Assembly: GCF_000331105.1 (NCBI RefSeq)
Contig: NC_020054.1
Span: 1 to 64,000 of the forward strand
Direction: 5' to 3'
Origin: Fibrella aestuarina BUZ 2
Lineage (GTDB): Bacteria > Bacteroidota > Bacteroidia > Cytophagales > Spirosomataceae
DNA length: 64,000 nucleotides
Part shown: in pieces, positions 41,732 through 50,599 of the stretch
Numbering within the stretch: the stretch's first letter is position 1
Layout: every line of letters starts with the position of its first letter
The notes under the pieces: model-generated
What the model was told of the DNA's origin: nothing
The model's input: the letters and a program-made list of their open reading frames with translations, nothing else
Database searches by the model: none
Translations under genes and position numbers: made by a program

Positions 41732-44392
41732 CTACCCCAGCAACTCGCGACCCTGGGCCAGGGCGGCGTCGAGGCCGGAGGCGTCGGAGCCACCGGCAGT
41801 GGCGAAGAAGGGTTGCCCACCACCACCACCTTTGATGTTTTTGGCGAGATCTTTCACCACCTGCCCGGCGTTGAGGCCACGGCCGCTGATAAGGCTGTCG
41901 GGTAGCATCACGGCGAGTTGGGGTTTGCCGTTGATGTCGGCACCCAGCACGAGGGCGAGGTTATCGACTTTGGCTTTCAGATCGTAGGCCAGTTGCTTCA
42001 GGGCGTCGGCGCTGGGTACGTTCACCCGCTCGATGACCACGCTGTGCCCATTTACGGCTTCGACTTTGGCGAGCAGTTGCTCTTTCAACTGCTGCACCTT
42101 CTCGTTCTCCAGCGTCTCAAGTTTTTTCTGGAGGGCGTTGCGCTCGTCGATGAGCGACTGCACCGCTTTCACCACGTCTTTCGGGGCTTTGAGTATGTCC
42201 TTCAACGCGTTAAGGGTGGTTTCCTGCTCGTTCAGCAGGGCCAACGCACCTTCCGACGTTTTGGCTTCGATCCGCCGCACACCCGTCGACACCGACCCTT
42301 CCGACGTCAGTTTGAACAGCCCGATCTGACCCGTAGCGGGTACGTGGGTACCACCGCAGAGTTCGACCGAGTAGTTGGGGTCAAAGGTGATGACGCGGAC
42401 GAAATCGCCGTATTTCTCGCCGAACAACGCCGTGGCTCCCATAGCCCGCGCCTGTTCGATGGGTACGTTCCGTTTTTCGTCGAGCGGAATATTCTGCCGT
42501 ATTTTCTCGTTGACGATGGTCTCGACGCGGCTAATCTCTTCGTCGGTCATCTTGCCGAAGTGGCTGAAGTCGAACCGGAGCGCGTCAGGACCAACGTATG
42601 AGCCTTTCTGCGCCACGTGCGTACCCAGTACCTCGCGCAGGGCCGAATGCAGCAGGTGCGTGGCCGAGTGATTGTCTTCGGTCAGTTCGCGGCGGTGCGT
42701 GTCGATTTTGGCAAACACCAGATCGGTCGACTGCAACAGCTCATCGAGATCGGGACGATCAGCCACGAGGTGGATGCTCAGGTCGTTTTCTTTGCGCGTA
42801 TCCAGCACCGTCAGCGTAGCCTTGGGTACGTTGCTTTCGAACAACTCCAACGTACCGGTATCACCAATCTGCCCGCCCGATTCGGCATAGAACGGCGTAC
42901 GGTCGAGCACGATTTGCACCTGCGTACCTTGCTTGTTCTGCACACGACGGTACTTCACGATCTGAGCGTAGGCTTCGGTTTCGTCGTAGCCCACAAACTC
43001 AACCTTATCAATATCCTGCAACTCCACCCAGTCGCCAGCCGACGAAGCGGCATCTTTGCGGGAACGGGCTTTCTGCTGAGCCAGAGCGGCTTTGAACCCT
43101 TCCTCGTCAATTTGCAGGTGCTGCTCGCGGGCAATCAGCGCCGTCAGGTCAGCCGGGAAACCGAAGGTATCGTTTAGTTCAAACACCGTTTCGCCGGGGA
43201 TCTCGGTTTTGCCTTCACCCGTCAACTGCCCGATGATCTGGTCGAGCCGCGTCAGGCCGGTGCCCAGCGTGCGCAGGAAAGCGATTTCTTCTTCCCGAAT
43301 CACGGTGGCAACAAACTCCTGCTGCGCTTTCAGTTCGGGGAACACGTCGGCAAACTGATTGGCCAGCAAGGGCACGAGCTTGGTCATAAACGGCTCCATG
43401 AAACCCAGATACGAATACCCGTAGCGGATGGCGCGGCGCAGAATGCGGCGGATCACGTACCCAGCCTTGGCGTTGCTCGGCACCAGCCCGTCGGCGATGG
43501 CGAAGCTCACGGCCCGGATGTGGTCGGCGATAACGCGCATGGCCACGTCTGACTTCTCCATCTGGCCGGTGTAGGTACGTCCCGACAGTTGCTCGATGAG
43601 GTTGATCGTGCCCGAGAACACGTCGGTGTCGTAGTTGCTCTGCTTGCCCTGAATGGCCATGCACAGCCGCTCGAAACCCATACCCGTGTCGACGTGACGG
43701 GCAGGCAGTCCTTCCAGCGAGCCATCGGCTTTCCGGTTAAACTGCATAAATACGTTGTTCCAGATCTCAACGACCTGCGGGTGGTCGGCGTTGACCAGCT
43801 CTTTGCCCGACTGCTTGGCTACCTCTTCGGGCGAGCGCAGATCGATGTGTATCTCTGAGCAGGGACCGCAGGGGCCAGTGGCGCCCATCTCCCAGAAATT
43901 GTCTTTCTTATTGCCCAGGATAATCCGGTCTTCGCTACCGATGATGCCTTTCCAGATGTCCCACGCTTCCTGATCGAAGGGCACGCCGTCGGCCTCGTCA
44001 CCTTTGAACACCGACACGTAGATGCGGTCTTTCGGCAGCTTGTAGACGCCCGTGAGCAATTCCCACGACCACTCGAGCGCTTCTTTTTTGAAGTAATCGC
44101 CAAACGACCAGTTGCCCAGCATCTCGAACATGGTGTGGTGGTAGGTGTCGAACCCAACGTCTTCGAGGTCGTTGTGCTTACCCGACACGCGCAGGCATTT
44201 CTGCGTATCGGCCACGCGCGGCGCGGGGGGCGTTCCATTGCCCAGGAAGAAGTCTTTAAACTGAGCCATCCCCGAGTTATTAAACATCAGGGTGGGGTCA
44301 TTTTTGGCAACCAACGGAGCCGACGGCACGATCAGGTGCCCTTTGCTGCGGAAGAAGTCCAGAAACTGGCGGCGTATTTCGGAAGAAGTCAT
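41732..44392 (-). CDS. alaS: Alanyl-tRNA synthetase
   Basis: Charges tRNA-Ala with alanine. From the ATG at 44392 (MTSSEIRRQFLDFFRSKGH, the usual AlaRS N-terminus) the product is 886 residues, the normal length. The class II catalytic core has LMFNNSGMAQFKDFFLG and RVADTQKCLRVSGKHNDLEDVG; GYVIRRILRRAIRYGYS lies in the tRNA-binding part; the editing domain has EDNHSATHLLHSAL and VELCGGTHVPATGQIG, which hold the zinc ligands; and the C-terminal domain ends with IKGGGGGQPFFATAGG. A C/G-rich inverted repeat begins only 14 bp upstream of the start. A strong hairpin follows the stop. Identification is certain. Confidence 0.98.
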   Translation of the reverse strand: MTSSEIRRQFLDFFRSKGHLIVPSAPLVAKNDPTLMFNNSGMAQFKDFFLGNGTPPAPRVADTQKCLRVSGKHNDLEDVGFDTYHHTMFEMLGNWSFGDYFKKEALEWSWELLTGVYKLPKDRIYVSVFKGDEADGVPFDQEAWDIWKGIIGSEDRIILGNKKDNFWEMGATGPCGPCSEIHIDLRSPEEVAKQSGKELVNADHPQVVEIWNNVFMQFNRKADGSLEGLPARHVDTGMGFERLCMAIQGKQSNYDTDVFSGTINLIEQLSGRTYTGQMEKSDVAMRVIADHIRAVSFAIADGLVPSNAKAGYVIRRILRRAIRYGYSYLGFMEPFMTKLVPLLANQFADVFPELKAQQEFVATVIREEEIAFLRTLGTGLTRLDQIIGQLTGEGKTEIPGETVFELNDTFGFPADLTALIAREQHLQIDEEGFKAALAQQKARSRKDAASSAGDWVELQDIDKVEFVGYDETEAYAQIVKYRRVQNKQGTQVQIVLDRTPFYAESGGQIGDTGTLELFESNVPKATLTVLDTRKENDLSIHLVADRPDLDELLQSTDLVFAKIDTHRRELTEDNHSATHLLHSALREVLGTHVAQKGSYVGPDALRFDFSHFGKMTDEEISRVETIVNEKIRQNIPLDEKRNVPIEQARAMGATALFGEKYGDFVRVITFDPNYSVELCGGTHVPATGQIGLFKLTSEGSVSTGVRRIEAKTSEGALALLNEQETTLNALKDILKAPKDVVKAVQSLIDERNALQKKLETLENEKVQQLKEQLLAKVEAVNGHSVVIERVNVPSADALKQLAYDLKAKVDNLALVLGADINGKPQLAVMLPDSLISGRGLNAGQVVKDLAKNIKGGGGGQPFFATAGGSDASGLDAALAQGRELLG

Positions 44393-44405
44393 GATGCTGC
44401 GGTTT

Positions 44406-44531
44406 ACCCCACCCCCGGCCCCTCCCCTCAACTAGAGGGGAGGGGGGCCAGCTACAGTAGCTGCGCGGTTGGTGGCAGCGGAGCATTACCCCCCTCCCTT
44501 GTTTTTCAGAGGAGGGGCCGGGGGGTGGGGT
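44406..44531. repeat. C/G-rich inverted-repeat element upstream of alaS
   Basis: Outer arms 44406-44425 (ACCCCACCCCCGGCCCCTCC) and 44511-44531 are reverse complements apart from one extra base. Nested smaller hairpins include CCCCTC-AACTA-GAGGGG at 44425-44441. The block fills most of the gap between divergent alaS and the MerR gene and resembles REP-type dispersed elements. Confidence 0.85.
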
Positions 44532-44582
44532 CCCGCAAAATTACGCTATTTTCGCGGGAGGGTATTGGTCATAAGGCAACTA

Positions 44583-44942
44583 ATGACCAACAACAACCCA
44601 CCAACTACCAGTATGGATACGGGCGAAAAGCGGTACTACAGCGTTCGGGAAGTGGCCGATATGTTTAACGTCAACATATCGAAGCTGCGCTATTATGAGA
44701 AGGAATTTCCGACGCTCAGCCCCAAAAAGAACCGATCCGGCGACCGTATCTACACCAAAGCAGAGATCGATCACCTGCGCGAAATCCTGGATCTGGTCGA
44801 AAACCGGGGCTTTAAACTACAGGGCGCTCGCGAGTTCATCAACAAGAAACAAACGGCCCAACAGGAGAGCCATAAATTACTCGACCGGCTCCGCGAAATC
44901 CGGGAGTTTATGGTCGACCTGCGCGACAAACTCGATCAATAA
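44583..44942 (+). CDS. MerR-family transcriptional regulator
   Basis: A 119-residue DNA-binding protein. The winged-helix MerR domain is visible in KRYYSVREVADMFNVNISKLRYYEKEFPTL followed by RIYTKAEIDHLREILDLVENRGFKLQGAREFI. A C-terminal helix (about 85-119, LDRLREIREFMVDLRDKLDQ) should form the antiparallel dimer coil. No metal- or drug-binding extension follows, so it belongs to the short, effector-poorly-defined MerR group common in Bacteroidota. ATG at 44583 is chosen; another at 44613 would still keep the domain. It is divergent from alaS across the C/G-rich repeat. Confidence 0.9.
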   Translation: MTNNNPPTTSMDTGEKRYYSVREVADMFNVNISKLRYYEKEFPTLSPKKNRSGDRIYTKAEIDHLREILDLVENRGFKLQGAREFINKKQTAQQESHKLLDRLREIREFMVDLRDKLDQ

Positions 44943-44951
44943 CCTACTACC

Positions 44952-44998
44952 AAACCTATGAGGTCTCGAACGGGGGCGCCCAGCCCTTATAGGTTTTT
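44952..44998. repeat. Degenerate copy of the AAACCTTATAGGTTT palindrome family
   Basis: Left arm AAACCTAT (44952-44959) pairs with ATAGGTTT (44989-44996), and several inner bases also match. The loop is about 29 nt and contains GGGGGCGCCC. It lies just after the MerR stop and ends in TTTTT, so it may be a terminator. Confidence 0.65.
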
Positions 44999-45104
44999 AA
45001 AGATTGAAACCACTGATTTACAGGTAATTTTCACTAGAAATTGACAAAAATCTATTTTATTTTTAATTATATCAATAAACTAACATAATATTCTGCATAG
45101 ACAC

Positions 45105-45134
45105 TTGACAGCGATATAATCGTTGGTATATTTG
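45105..45134 (+). promoter_or_regulatory. Bacteroidota-type promoter (TTG, 19 bp, TATATTTG) for the TonB-dependent receptor
   Basis: TTG at 45105-45107 and TATATTTG at 45127-45134 are separated by 19 bp, matching the Bacteroidota primary-sigma consensus (TTG, 19-20 bp, TAnnTTTG). The surrounding 45010-45135 is the most AT-rich stretch in this part of the window. If used, transcription would begin near 45140, leaving a leader of roughly 390 nt before the ATG at 45528. Confidence 0.7.
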
Positions 45135-45139
45135 ATCAA

Positions 45140-45527
45140 GTACAACAAATCACATCGCTTCTCAGCCTACCGCTAGCCTTCGTTTAGCGCGCTGACGAAA
45201 GCAGGTTCTGCCGACCGCTATTGCCCGTCTTCGGGGTAGTCTGTCGCATCCGTTAGCCAGCCATCCTGTCACCTGCGTAAGCCGTCAAACCGGCTGTCAG
45301 GCTTGGCGTTGCCTCTTGCGTATTACTCGATCAATGCGTACCCAGTGCTGTACTAACCCAAACAAACTCGACTCGCTATGCTCGTATCCGCCCCGTAACC
45401 GATCGCCTGGCTGCTTTTCCGGCACAACCTACCCGCCGACCCGTTGGCAATGGCCGTTTGTTTTTGGGCCATCTGCATGCTGTATCTGTACGCACTCCTT
45501 TCGACTCCTTACACACATACACGTCTG
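45140..45527 (+). other. Long untranslated leader of the TonB-dependent receptor gene
   Basis: About 390 nt between the predicted promoter and the start codon. Short open frames exist but none looks like a gene. Small hairpins can be drawn, for example CCCG-TCTT-CGGG at 45224-45235 and AGCCG-TCAAAC-CGGCT about 50 nt further on. No known riboswitch class was recognised. Confidence 0.5.
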
Positions 45528-48488
45528 ATGATGAAACGTCTACAACCTGATCGTACTGTTATTTCGGTGTTTATCCTGCTTGTCGTTCTGCTCTTGCTGC
45601 TACCGATTATTCCGTCGTTGGCCCAGGCCAGGCGCATTACGGGCAAAGTAGTGACGGGTACCCAGGCCGAGCCGCTGCAAGGCGTCAACGTCCTGATCAA
45701 GGGCAATTCGCGCAAAGGCGCCATTACCAACAACCTCGGCGAATTTTCGCTCGAAGCCAGCCCAACCGATGTGCTGATCGTGAGCTTTATCGGTTTCAAA
45801 TCGAAAGAAGTACCGGTGGGAAGCAGTACCACCCTATCGGTATCGCTCGACGATGAGGTAAGCCTGTTCAACGAACTGGTTGTAACGGGCACACGAAACG
45901 TGGGCCGGACCACACTGGAAACACCCGTGCCGGTCGACGTCATTTCGATCAAAGACATTATGGGCAACCTGCCGCAGATCGATCTGGCGCAGATGCTCGC
46001 GTACGTCGCGCCCAGCTTCAACGCCGTGCGTTCCCAAGGCGGTGACCTTGATTCGCACGTCGATCCGGTGCAGTTGCGCAACATGGCGCCCAACCAGATT
46101 CTGGTGCTCATCAATGGCAAACGGCGGCACACCTCGGCCCTGCTGATTACGGGCACAGCGGTGGGTAGCCCGTCGACCTCGGTGGATCTGATGACGATTC
46201 CGGCGGCGGCCATCGACCGGGTCGAAATTCTGCGCGACGGGGCGGCGGCGCAATATGGCTCCGATGCGGTGGCGGGGGTGGTGAACATCATCCTGAAAAA
46301 GGGCACCAACAAGCTCACGGCTAACCTCACGGGTGGTGGCTACCAGAACTCGGGCGGCAGCGCGGGCGACCTCACCAAAGCGGGCAAACCCGACGGCTTC
46401 AACTACCAATTCGACGCCAATTATGGCTTCAAAATTGGCGATCGGGGCTTCTTCAACGTGTCGGGGCAGGTGACCCAACGTCGCCCTACCCTGCGCCCGT
46501 TCGTCAACGACTGGGAAATCTACGACAAGACGTACCTGAGCAACCTGCGCACCGACAAATCCGGCAAACCCGTCATTACTAACCCCGAACTGATCAACGC
46601 GCAGGCCGCTGGAAACGCACCCCTGACGGCCGCCCTGCAAACCGAAGATGGCCTCTTGACGGCCCGGGGCCTGAGCCGGTCTGACTTCGCCGTGTATGCC
46701 GGGATGCCGGGGATTACGATGGGCAGCACGTTTTACAACGCCGGCTACGAGATCAACCCTACCACCACGATTTACAGCTTCGGGGGGGCGTCGTACAAAT
46801 ACCTGCGCGGCTACTCGTGCTACTACCGCCGTCCCTCGCAGACCGACCGGTTCAACTTCCTGCTCTACCCCAACGGCTTCCGCCCGCAGATGACCTCCAA
46901 CACCTCGGATATCTCTAATACCATCGGGATTCGGAGCCGCGTAGGTGAGTTCAGCGTCGATTTCAGCAACACCTACGGCAGCAATAGCATGCGGCTGGGC
47001 ATGGTGAACACCATGAACGCCTCCTACGGCTCCAACTCGCCGGTCAACATGTATCTGGGCACGCATGAGTTCACTCAGAACTCGACCAACCTCGATTTTT
47101 CGCGTTACTTCAAAGACATCATGAGTGGCCTGAACATCGCGTTTGGGGCCGAAATGCGGGTCGAGAATTACAAGATCATGCGCGGGCAGGATGAGAGCTA
47201 CACCTACGGCGACGCTGGCACGCTCACCGTGGCGCAGAGTGGCCTACTCGTCGGCCCCGACGGCAAACCGCTACAGGATGCCAGCAGCCAGCCGATTGTC
47301 GACGCCAAGGGCAACCCCGTTCAGGTAACGGCCGGGCAGCAGGTGGTGGTTAAATCGCTGTCATCGAACTGCCAGTGTTTTGCCGGTTTCGGGCCGAAAA
47401 ACGAGCGCAACGAATACCGCACCACGATGGCCGCCTACCTCGACGCCGAGTTGGAACTGACCCGGAAGTTTCTGGTAGCGGGTGCCGTGCGGTTCGAAAA
47501 CTACTCCGACTTTGGCGGGGTGTCGATCGGCAAACTGGCTGCCCGGTATCTGCTGACCAAAACCCTGACGATTCGTGGTTCGATCGCCACCGGTTTCCGG
47601 GCACCGTCGTTGCAGGAACTGAACTACACGCATACCGCCACGGCCTTCGTGCCCGACGCCAACGGAATTCCGCAACCGCTCGACGTGACTACGTACCCAA
47701 CCAACAGCACGGCCGCGCGGGTACTGGGCATCCGGGGGCTGCAACAGGAGAATTCACGTACCTACGGCCTGGGGCTCACCTACCAGCCCCTGCCGGGCTT
47801 CGAAGTCACGCTCGACGCCTACCAGATCGACGTGGACAACCGCATTTTCCGCACCAGCTACTTCAACGCGTCGGAGGTGGGTAACAACTACAATGAGGTG
47901 ATTGGCGGGGGCGAAGCGCAGTTCTTTGTCAACGGGGCCAACGTGCGGTCACGCGGGCTGGAGGCGGTCGGCAACTACACCCACAACATGGGCCGCAACC
48001 GCAGCCTGACGTTTAGCCTGGCTACCATTTTCAGCAAGAACACGATCCTGACCCGCAAGACACTCAACCTGAACGTGGCCAACCTGACGCCGGATCAGGT
48101 CGTGGAAAAGTACCTGAGCCGCGACGTAATCGGGCAGTTTGAAACGGGCACGCCCCGCACCAAGCTGATCGGGTCGGTGATGTACCACGTCAACAAGTTC
48201 GACCTGATGCTGCGCGGTACCTATTTTGGCTCGGTAACGGAGCGGTCGATATCGACGGACGACAAAGGCAATTACTACGATCAGTCGTTCGCCCCGCAAA
48301 CGGTTTTCGACCTGAGCGTGGGCTACGCCCTGTCGAACAGCCTGAAGCTTTCGATCGGAGGCAGCAACATCCTCGACCAGTACCCCGAGATGCTGCGGTC
48401 TGAAAACCGGGGCTTCTACCTCTACTCAAATAACCAGCAAGGCTCAAACGGCGCCTATTACTACGGCCGGCTGACGCTCAACCTCTAA
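45528..48488 (+). CDS. TonB-dependent outer-membrane receptor with carboxypeptidase-like N-terminal domain
   Basis: A 986-residue outer-membrane receptor importing an unknown substrate with TonB energy. ATG at 45528 (or 45531) gives a signal peptide (VISVFILLVVLLLLLPIIPSLAQA). A CarboxypepD_reg-like domain follows (about 36-105, RITGKVVTGTQAEPLQGVNVLIKGNSRKGAITNNLGEFSL), then a plug domain with NELVVTGTRNVGRTTLETPVPVDVI, NMAPNQILVLINGKRRHTS and VEILRDGAAAQYGSDAVAGVVNIIL. The barrel ends in GAYYYGRLTLNL with a C-terminal aromatic-hydrophobic strand pattern. A lipoprotein gene follows after 14 bp. No SusD homologue is present, so it is more like a stand-alone receptor than a SusCD pair. Confidence 0.96.
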   Translation: MMKRLQPDRTVISVFILLVVLLLLLPIIPSLAQARRITGKVVTGTQAEPLQGVNVLIKGNSRKGAITNNLGEFSLEASPTDVLIVSFIGFKSKEVPVGSSTTLSVSLDDEVSLFNELVVTGTRNVGRTTLETPVPVDVISIKDIMGNLPQIDLAQMLAYVAPSFNAVRSQGGDLDSHVDPVQLRNMAPNQILVLINGKRRHTSALLITGTAVGSPSTSVDLMTIPAAAIDRVEILRDGAAAQYGSDAVAGVVNIILKKGTNKLTANLTGGGYQNSGGSAGDLTKAGKPDGFNYQFDANYGFKIGDRGFFNVSGQVTQRRPTLRPFVNDWEIYDKTYLSNLRTDKSGKPVITNPELINAQAAGNAPLTAALQTEDGLLTARGLSRSDFAVYAGMPGITMGSTFYNAGYEINPTTTIYSFGGASYKYLRGYSCYYRRPSQTDRFNFLLYPNGFRPQMTSNTSDISNTIGIRSRVGEFSVDFSNTYGSNSMRLGMVNTMNASYGSNSPVNMYLGTHEFTQNSTNLDFSRYFKDIMSGLNIAFGAEMRVENYKIMRGQDESYTYGDAGTLTVAQSGLLVGPDGKPLQDASSQPIVDAKGNPVQVTAGQQVVVKSLSSNCQCFAGFGPKNERNEYRTTMAAYLDAELELTRKFLVAGAVRFENYSDFGGVSIGKLAARYLLTKTLTIRGSIATGFRAPSLQELNYTHTATAFVPDANGIPQPLDVTTYPTNSTAARVLGIRGLQQENSRTYGLGLTYQPLPGFEVTLDAYQIDVDNRIFRTSYFNASEVGNNYNEVIGGGEAQFFVNGANVRSRGLEAVGNYTHNMGRNRSLTFSLATIFSKNTILTRKTLNLNVANLTPDQVVEKYLSRDVIGQFETGTPRTKLIGSVMYHVNKFDLMLRGTYFGSVTERSISTDDKGNYYDQSFAPQTVFDLSVGYALSNSLKLSIGGSNILDQYPEMLRSENRGFYLYSNNQQGSNGAYYYGRLTLNL

Positions 48489-48502
48489 CCGCAACTGACC
48501 CC

Positions 48503-49012
48503 ATGAAGCGCACGCTCCTCCAAACCAGTTTCCCGATCCTGAGTCTGTTTGTTGGCCTGCTGGGCCTGCTACTGACCGGCTGCGAACAGCAGAACTACGA
48601 GCCCGCCAGCAGTGTAGCCCCCGGCGGCGGCACCGTATCGACGTTCAAATCGTATACGCTCACATCGGCCGACAGCAAGAACATCTACGGTCGGATTGTC
48701 TTCTACAAATACAATTCGACCACCACGCTGGTGCAGATGGGCCTCTACAACACGGCGGCCGGCGCCACCTACGCCGCCTCGATCTATCAGGGCACGGTAG
48801 CGACCAGTGCCGCGACGCCCCTGAAAACGCTCGACGCCGTCAGTGGGGCCACGGGGGCCTTTGCGACCAACAAGTACTTCACCATCAGCGAAGCCGGTTT
48901 CTACGATAAACTGAGCACCTACAACGCCAGCGTGAAAGTCATGGCCAGCAATGCCGTCGTTGCCAGCGGCAACATTGGGGCTAACGCCGCGCCGGTAGCC
49001 GAGTCGAATTGA
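48503..49012 (+). CDS. Hypothetical lipoprotein downstream of the TonB-dependent receptor
   Basis: A 169-residue probable lipoprotein with leader and lipobox LLTGC, Cys27. The mature part is Ser/Thr/Ala-rich and beta-like: IYGRIVFYKYNSTTTLVQMGLYNTAAGATYAASIYQG, then ATPLKTLDAVSGATGAFATNKYFTISEAG. The pattern recalls CHRD-type secreted proteins of Bacteroidota but lacks their usual His pair, so no family is assigned. It starts 14 bp after the receptor gene and is likely cotranscribed; a role as surface partner of that receptor is possible but unproven. A strong terminator follows. Confidence 0.7.
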   Translation: MKRTLLQTSFPILSLFVGLLGLLLTGCEQQNYEPASSVAPGGGTVSTFKSYTLTSADSKNIYGRIVFYKYNSTTTLVQMGLYNTAAGATYAASIYQGTVATSAATPLKTLDAVSGATGAFATNKYFTISEAGFYDKLSTYNASVKVMASNAVVASGNIGANAAPVAESN

Positions 49013-49037
49013 GTAGATGGTGTTTCATTCATAAACC

Positions 49038-49067
49038 AAAGGCCCCGGATCTGCATCCGGGGCCTTT
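49038..49067. terminator. Bidirectional hairpin terminator
   Basis: Arms AAAGGCCCCGGAT (49038-49050) and ATCCGGGGCCTTT (49055-49067) pair perfectly around CTGC, with A and T runs at the ends. It lies between the convergent lipoprotein and gliding-motility-type genes. Confidence 0.93.
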
Positions 49068-49090
49068 GTCATTTCAGCCAGGTACGTTCT

Positions 49091-50437
49091 TCAGCGCACC
49101 AGCCACAACGTACCCCGCCACTCGGCCTGTCGGCTGGGGAGGTTGAGCCGGTAAGCGTAGGCGCCGCTGGGCAGGGGTTCACCGTTGAGCTGGCCATCAA
49201 ACGCCGCCTGACCCGCTTTCGTCGAGAACACCAATTCGCCCGATCGGGTAAAAATCCAAAGCTCGGCGTCGGGGTATTCCGTCCAGTTAACTGGCGCCCA
49301 GGTATCGTTTTGCCCGTCGCCATTAGGGGAAAAGGCCGTCGGGAAATGAATGCGGTACCGAACCGGCACGAAGAGCGTGTCGGCATACGGACAACCCGCT
49401 TCGCTCGTGATCTGAAGCGTATACAACGTAGATCGAAGCGGACTAAAAACAGGCCGGGCAATGGTCGGGTCCGATACCCCTTCGGTGGGTGTCCACCGGT
49501 ACCGATACGCCGGGTTCTCGGGGGCGTTACTCGCCGACACGCCGGGTGGCAGATCGCCGGGCGGCACAGTCGCCAGCCTGAACATGGGCAACGGATTGAT
49601 AGTCGGCGCAAAGATGTAATTGACGGTCTTGTAGCAGCCGCCGGGCCGCGTCGCCGTCAGGCTGAACGTAGCCGTGGTGTTGGCCGTGAGGCTACGTACT
49701 GCGCCCAGATCGACGCCGTCCCGTAGCCAGCGGATGGCATTGTCGGTGTCGGTTTGCACGTTGATTTGGGCAACCTCGCCTTCGCAGAACGTCAGGCTGC
49801 TGGGCTCAATACTCGCCGTTGGCAACGGGTTGATCTGCACCACTGGCTGGTTTTCGACCGAAATGCAGGTGGAGGCAATCCCGCCGAGCGTATACGTACC
49901 TGGCTCCTTCACCACCAGCACCGACCGGTTCTGCGAGTTGGGTACGTTGGTGCCGTTGCGCGTCCAGTTGTAGCCCGTATACGTACCAGCGTCGGCAGTG
50001 AGCGTCACCGATTCTCCTTCACAAACCGTCGCCGACGTGGGCTGAAGCGTGATCGTGCGGGATTCGGCTCCGCTCAGGGTCAGCGTCAGCGCTTTCGGAC
50101 CCGTGAAGCAGATGTCGCGTTCCCAGTCGCCGCCCAGGGAATACACACCCGCGGTTTCAACGTTCAGAAACGTTTGCTGATCATAGCCCAGCTTTCGCCC
50201 GTTGAGGGTCCAGTACCAGTTACCGAAGGGTAGGCCAGGCACCAGTGCTTTCAGGGTCACCGGCTTGCCCGCGCAGAGCGCCGCGTTATCAACTACAGCA
50301 ATCCCCAGCGTGGTGGAACAACTCAGGGACGTAATGGCCTTGGGCACGGCAGGCGTTTCGGCCCGTACCAGACCCGCCACGAGCAGCAAGCCACTTACCA
50401 TTAGTCCCAAAAGCACATACCGTATTCGTTGAGTCAT
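49091..50437 (-). CDS. Secreted protein with gliding-motility-associated C-terminal (T9SS type B) domain, paralogue A
   Basis: A 448-residue exported protein; ATG at 50437 gives a signal peptide (VLLGLMVSGLLLVAGLVRAE). Ig-like or PKD-like beta repeats follow with recurring motifs: CSTTLGIAVVDNAALCAGKPVTLKA, TSATVCEGESVTLTADAGTYTGYNWTRNG, PSSLTFCEGEVAQINVQTDTDNAIRWLRDGV. The C-terminal domain (about 365-448) has FPTAFSPNGDGQNDTWAPV and a final strand EWRGTLWLVR, the type B sorting signal for the type IX secretion system. The protein is therefore probably surface-exposed or released. It shares domain order and wording with the 699-residue protein at 52082-54181. Adhesive or structural role is inferred only. 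Confidence 0.92.
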   Translation of the reverse strand: MTQRIRYVLLGLMVSGLLLVAGLVRAETPAVPKAITSLSCSTTLGIAVVDNAALCAGKPVTLKALVPGLPFGNWYWTLNGRKLGYDQQTFLNVETAGVYSLGGDWERDICFTGPKALTLTLSGAESRTITLQPTSATVCEGESVTLTADAGTYTGYNWTRNGTNVPNSQNRSVLVVKEPGTYTLGGIASTCISVENQPVVQINPLPTASIEPSSLTFCEGEVAQINVQTDTDNAIRWLRDGVDLGAVRSLTANTTATFSLTATRPGGCYKTVNYIFAPTINPLPMFRLATVPPGDLPPGVSASNAPENPAYRYRWTPTEGVSDPTIARPVFSPLRSTLYTLQITSEAGCPYADTLFVPVRYRIHFPTAFSPNGDGQNDTWAPVNWTEYPDAELWIFTRSGELVFSTKAGQAAFDGQLNGEPLPSGAYAYRLNLPSRQAEWRGTLWLVR

Positions 50438-50599
50438 AACGTGCGTCGCCCGAATGGGCTCATTTGCCCCATCGACGGCCAATAAACGATACAATCCAGT
50501 CTGTTGATTAACTTAACCTATCAGGTGGCCTTCTATCTATTCGCTCGTCAAGTCTCCGCAGTTGGGCGTAACTTCCGCTTCCTCTTTGCTTCAGGTATT

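Noticed and set aside
45316..45528. Small 70-residue open frame in the receptor leader
   Set aside because: Its composition (Cys, Arg and Pro-rich) and lack of a start signal look like chance, and it overlaps the receptor start region in another frame.
45834..47066. 410-residue open frame opposite the TonB-dependent receptor
   Set aside because: It is antisense to clear receptor plug motifs and shows the His/Arg/Val-rich look of a shadow frame.
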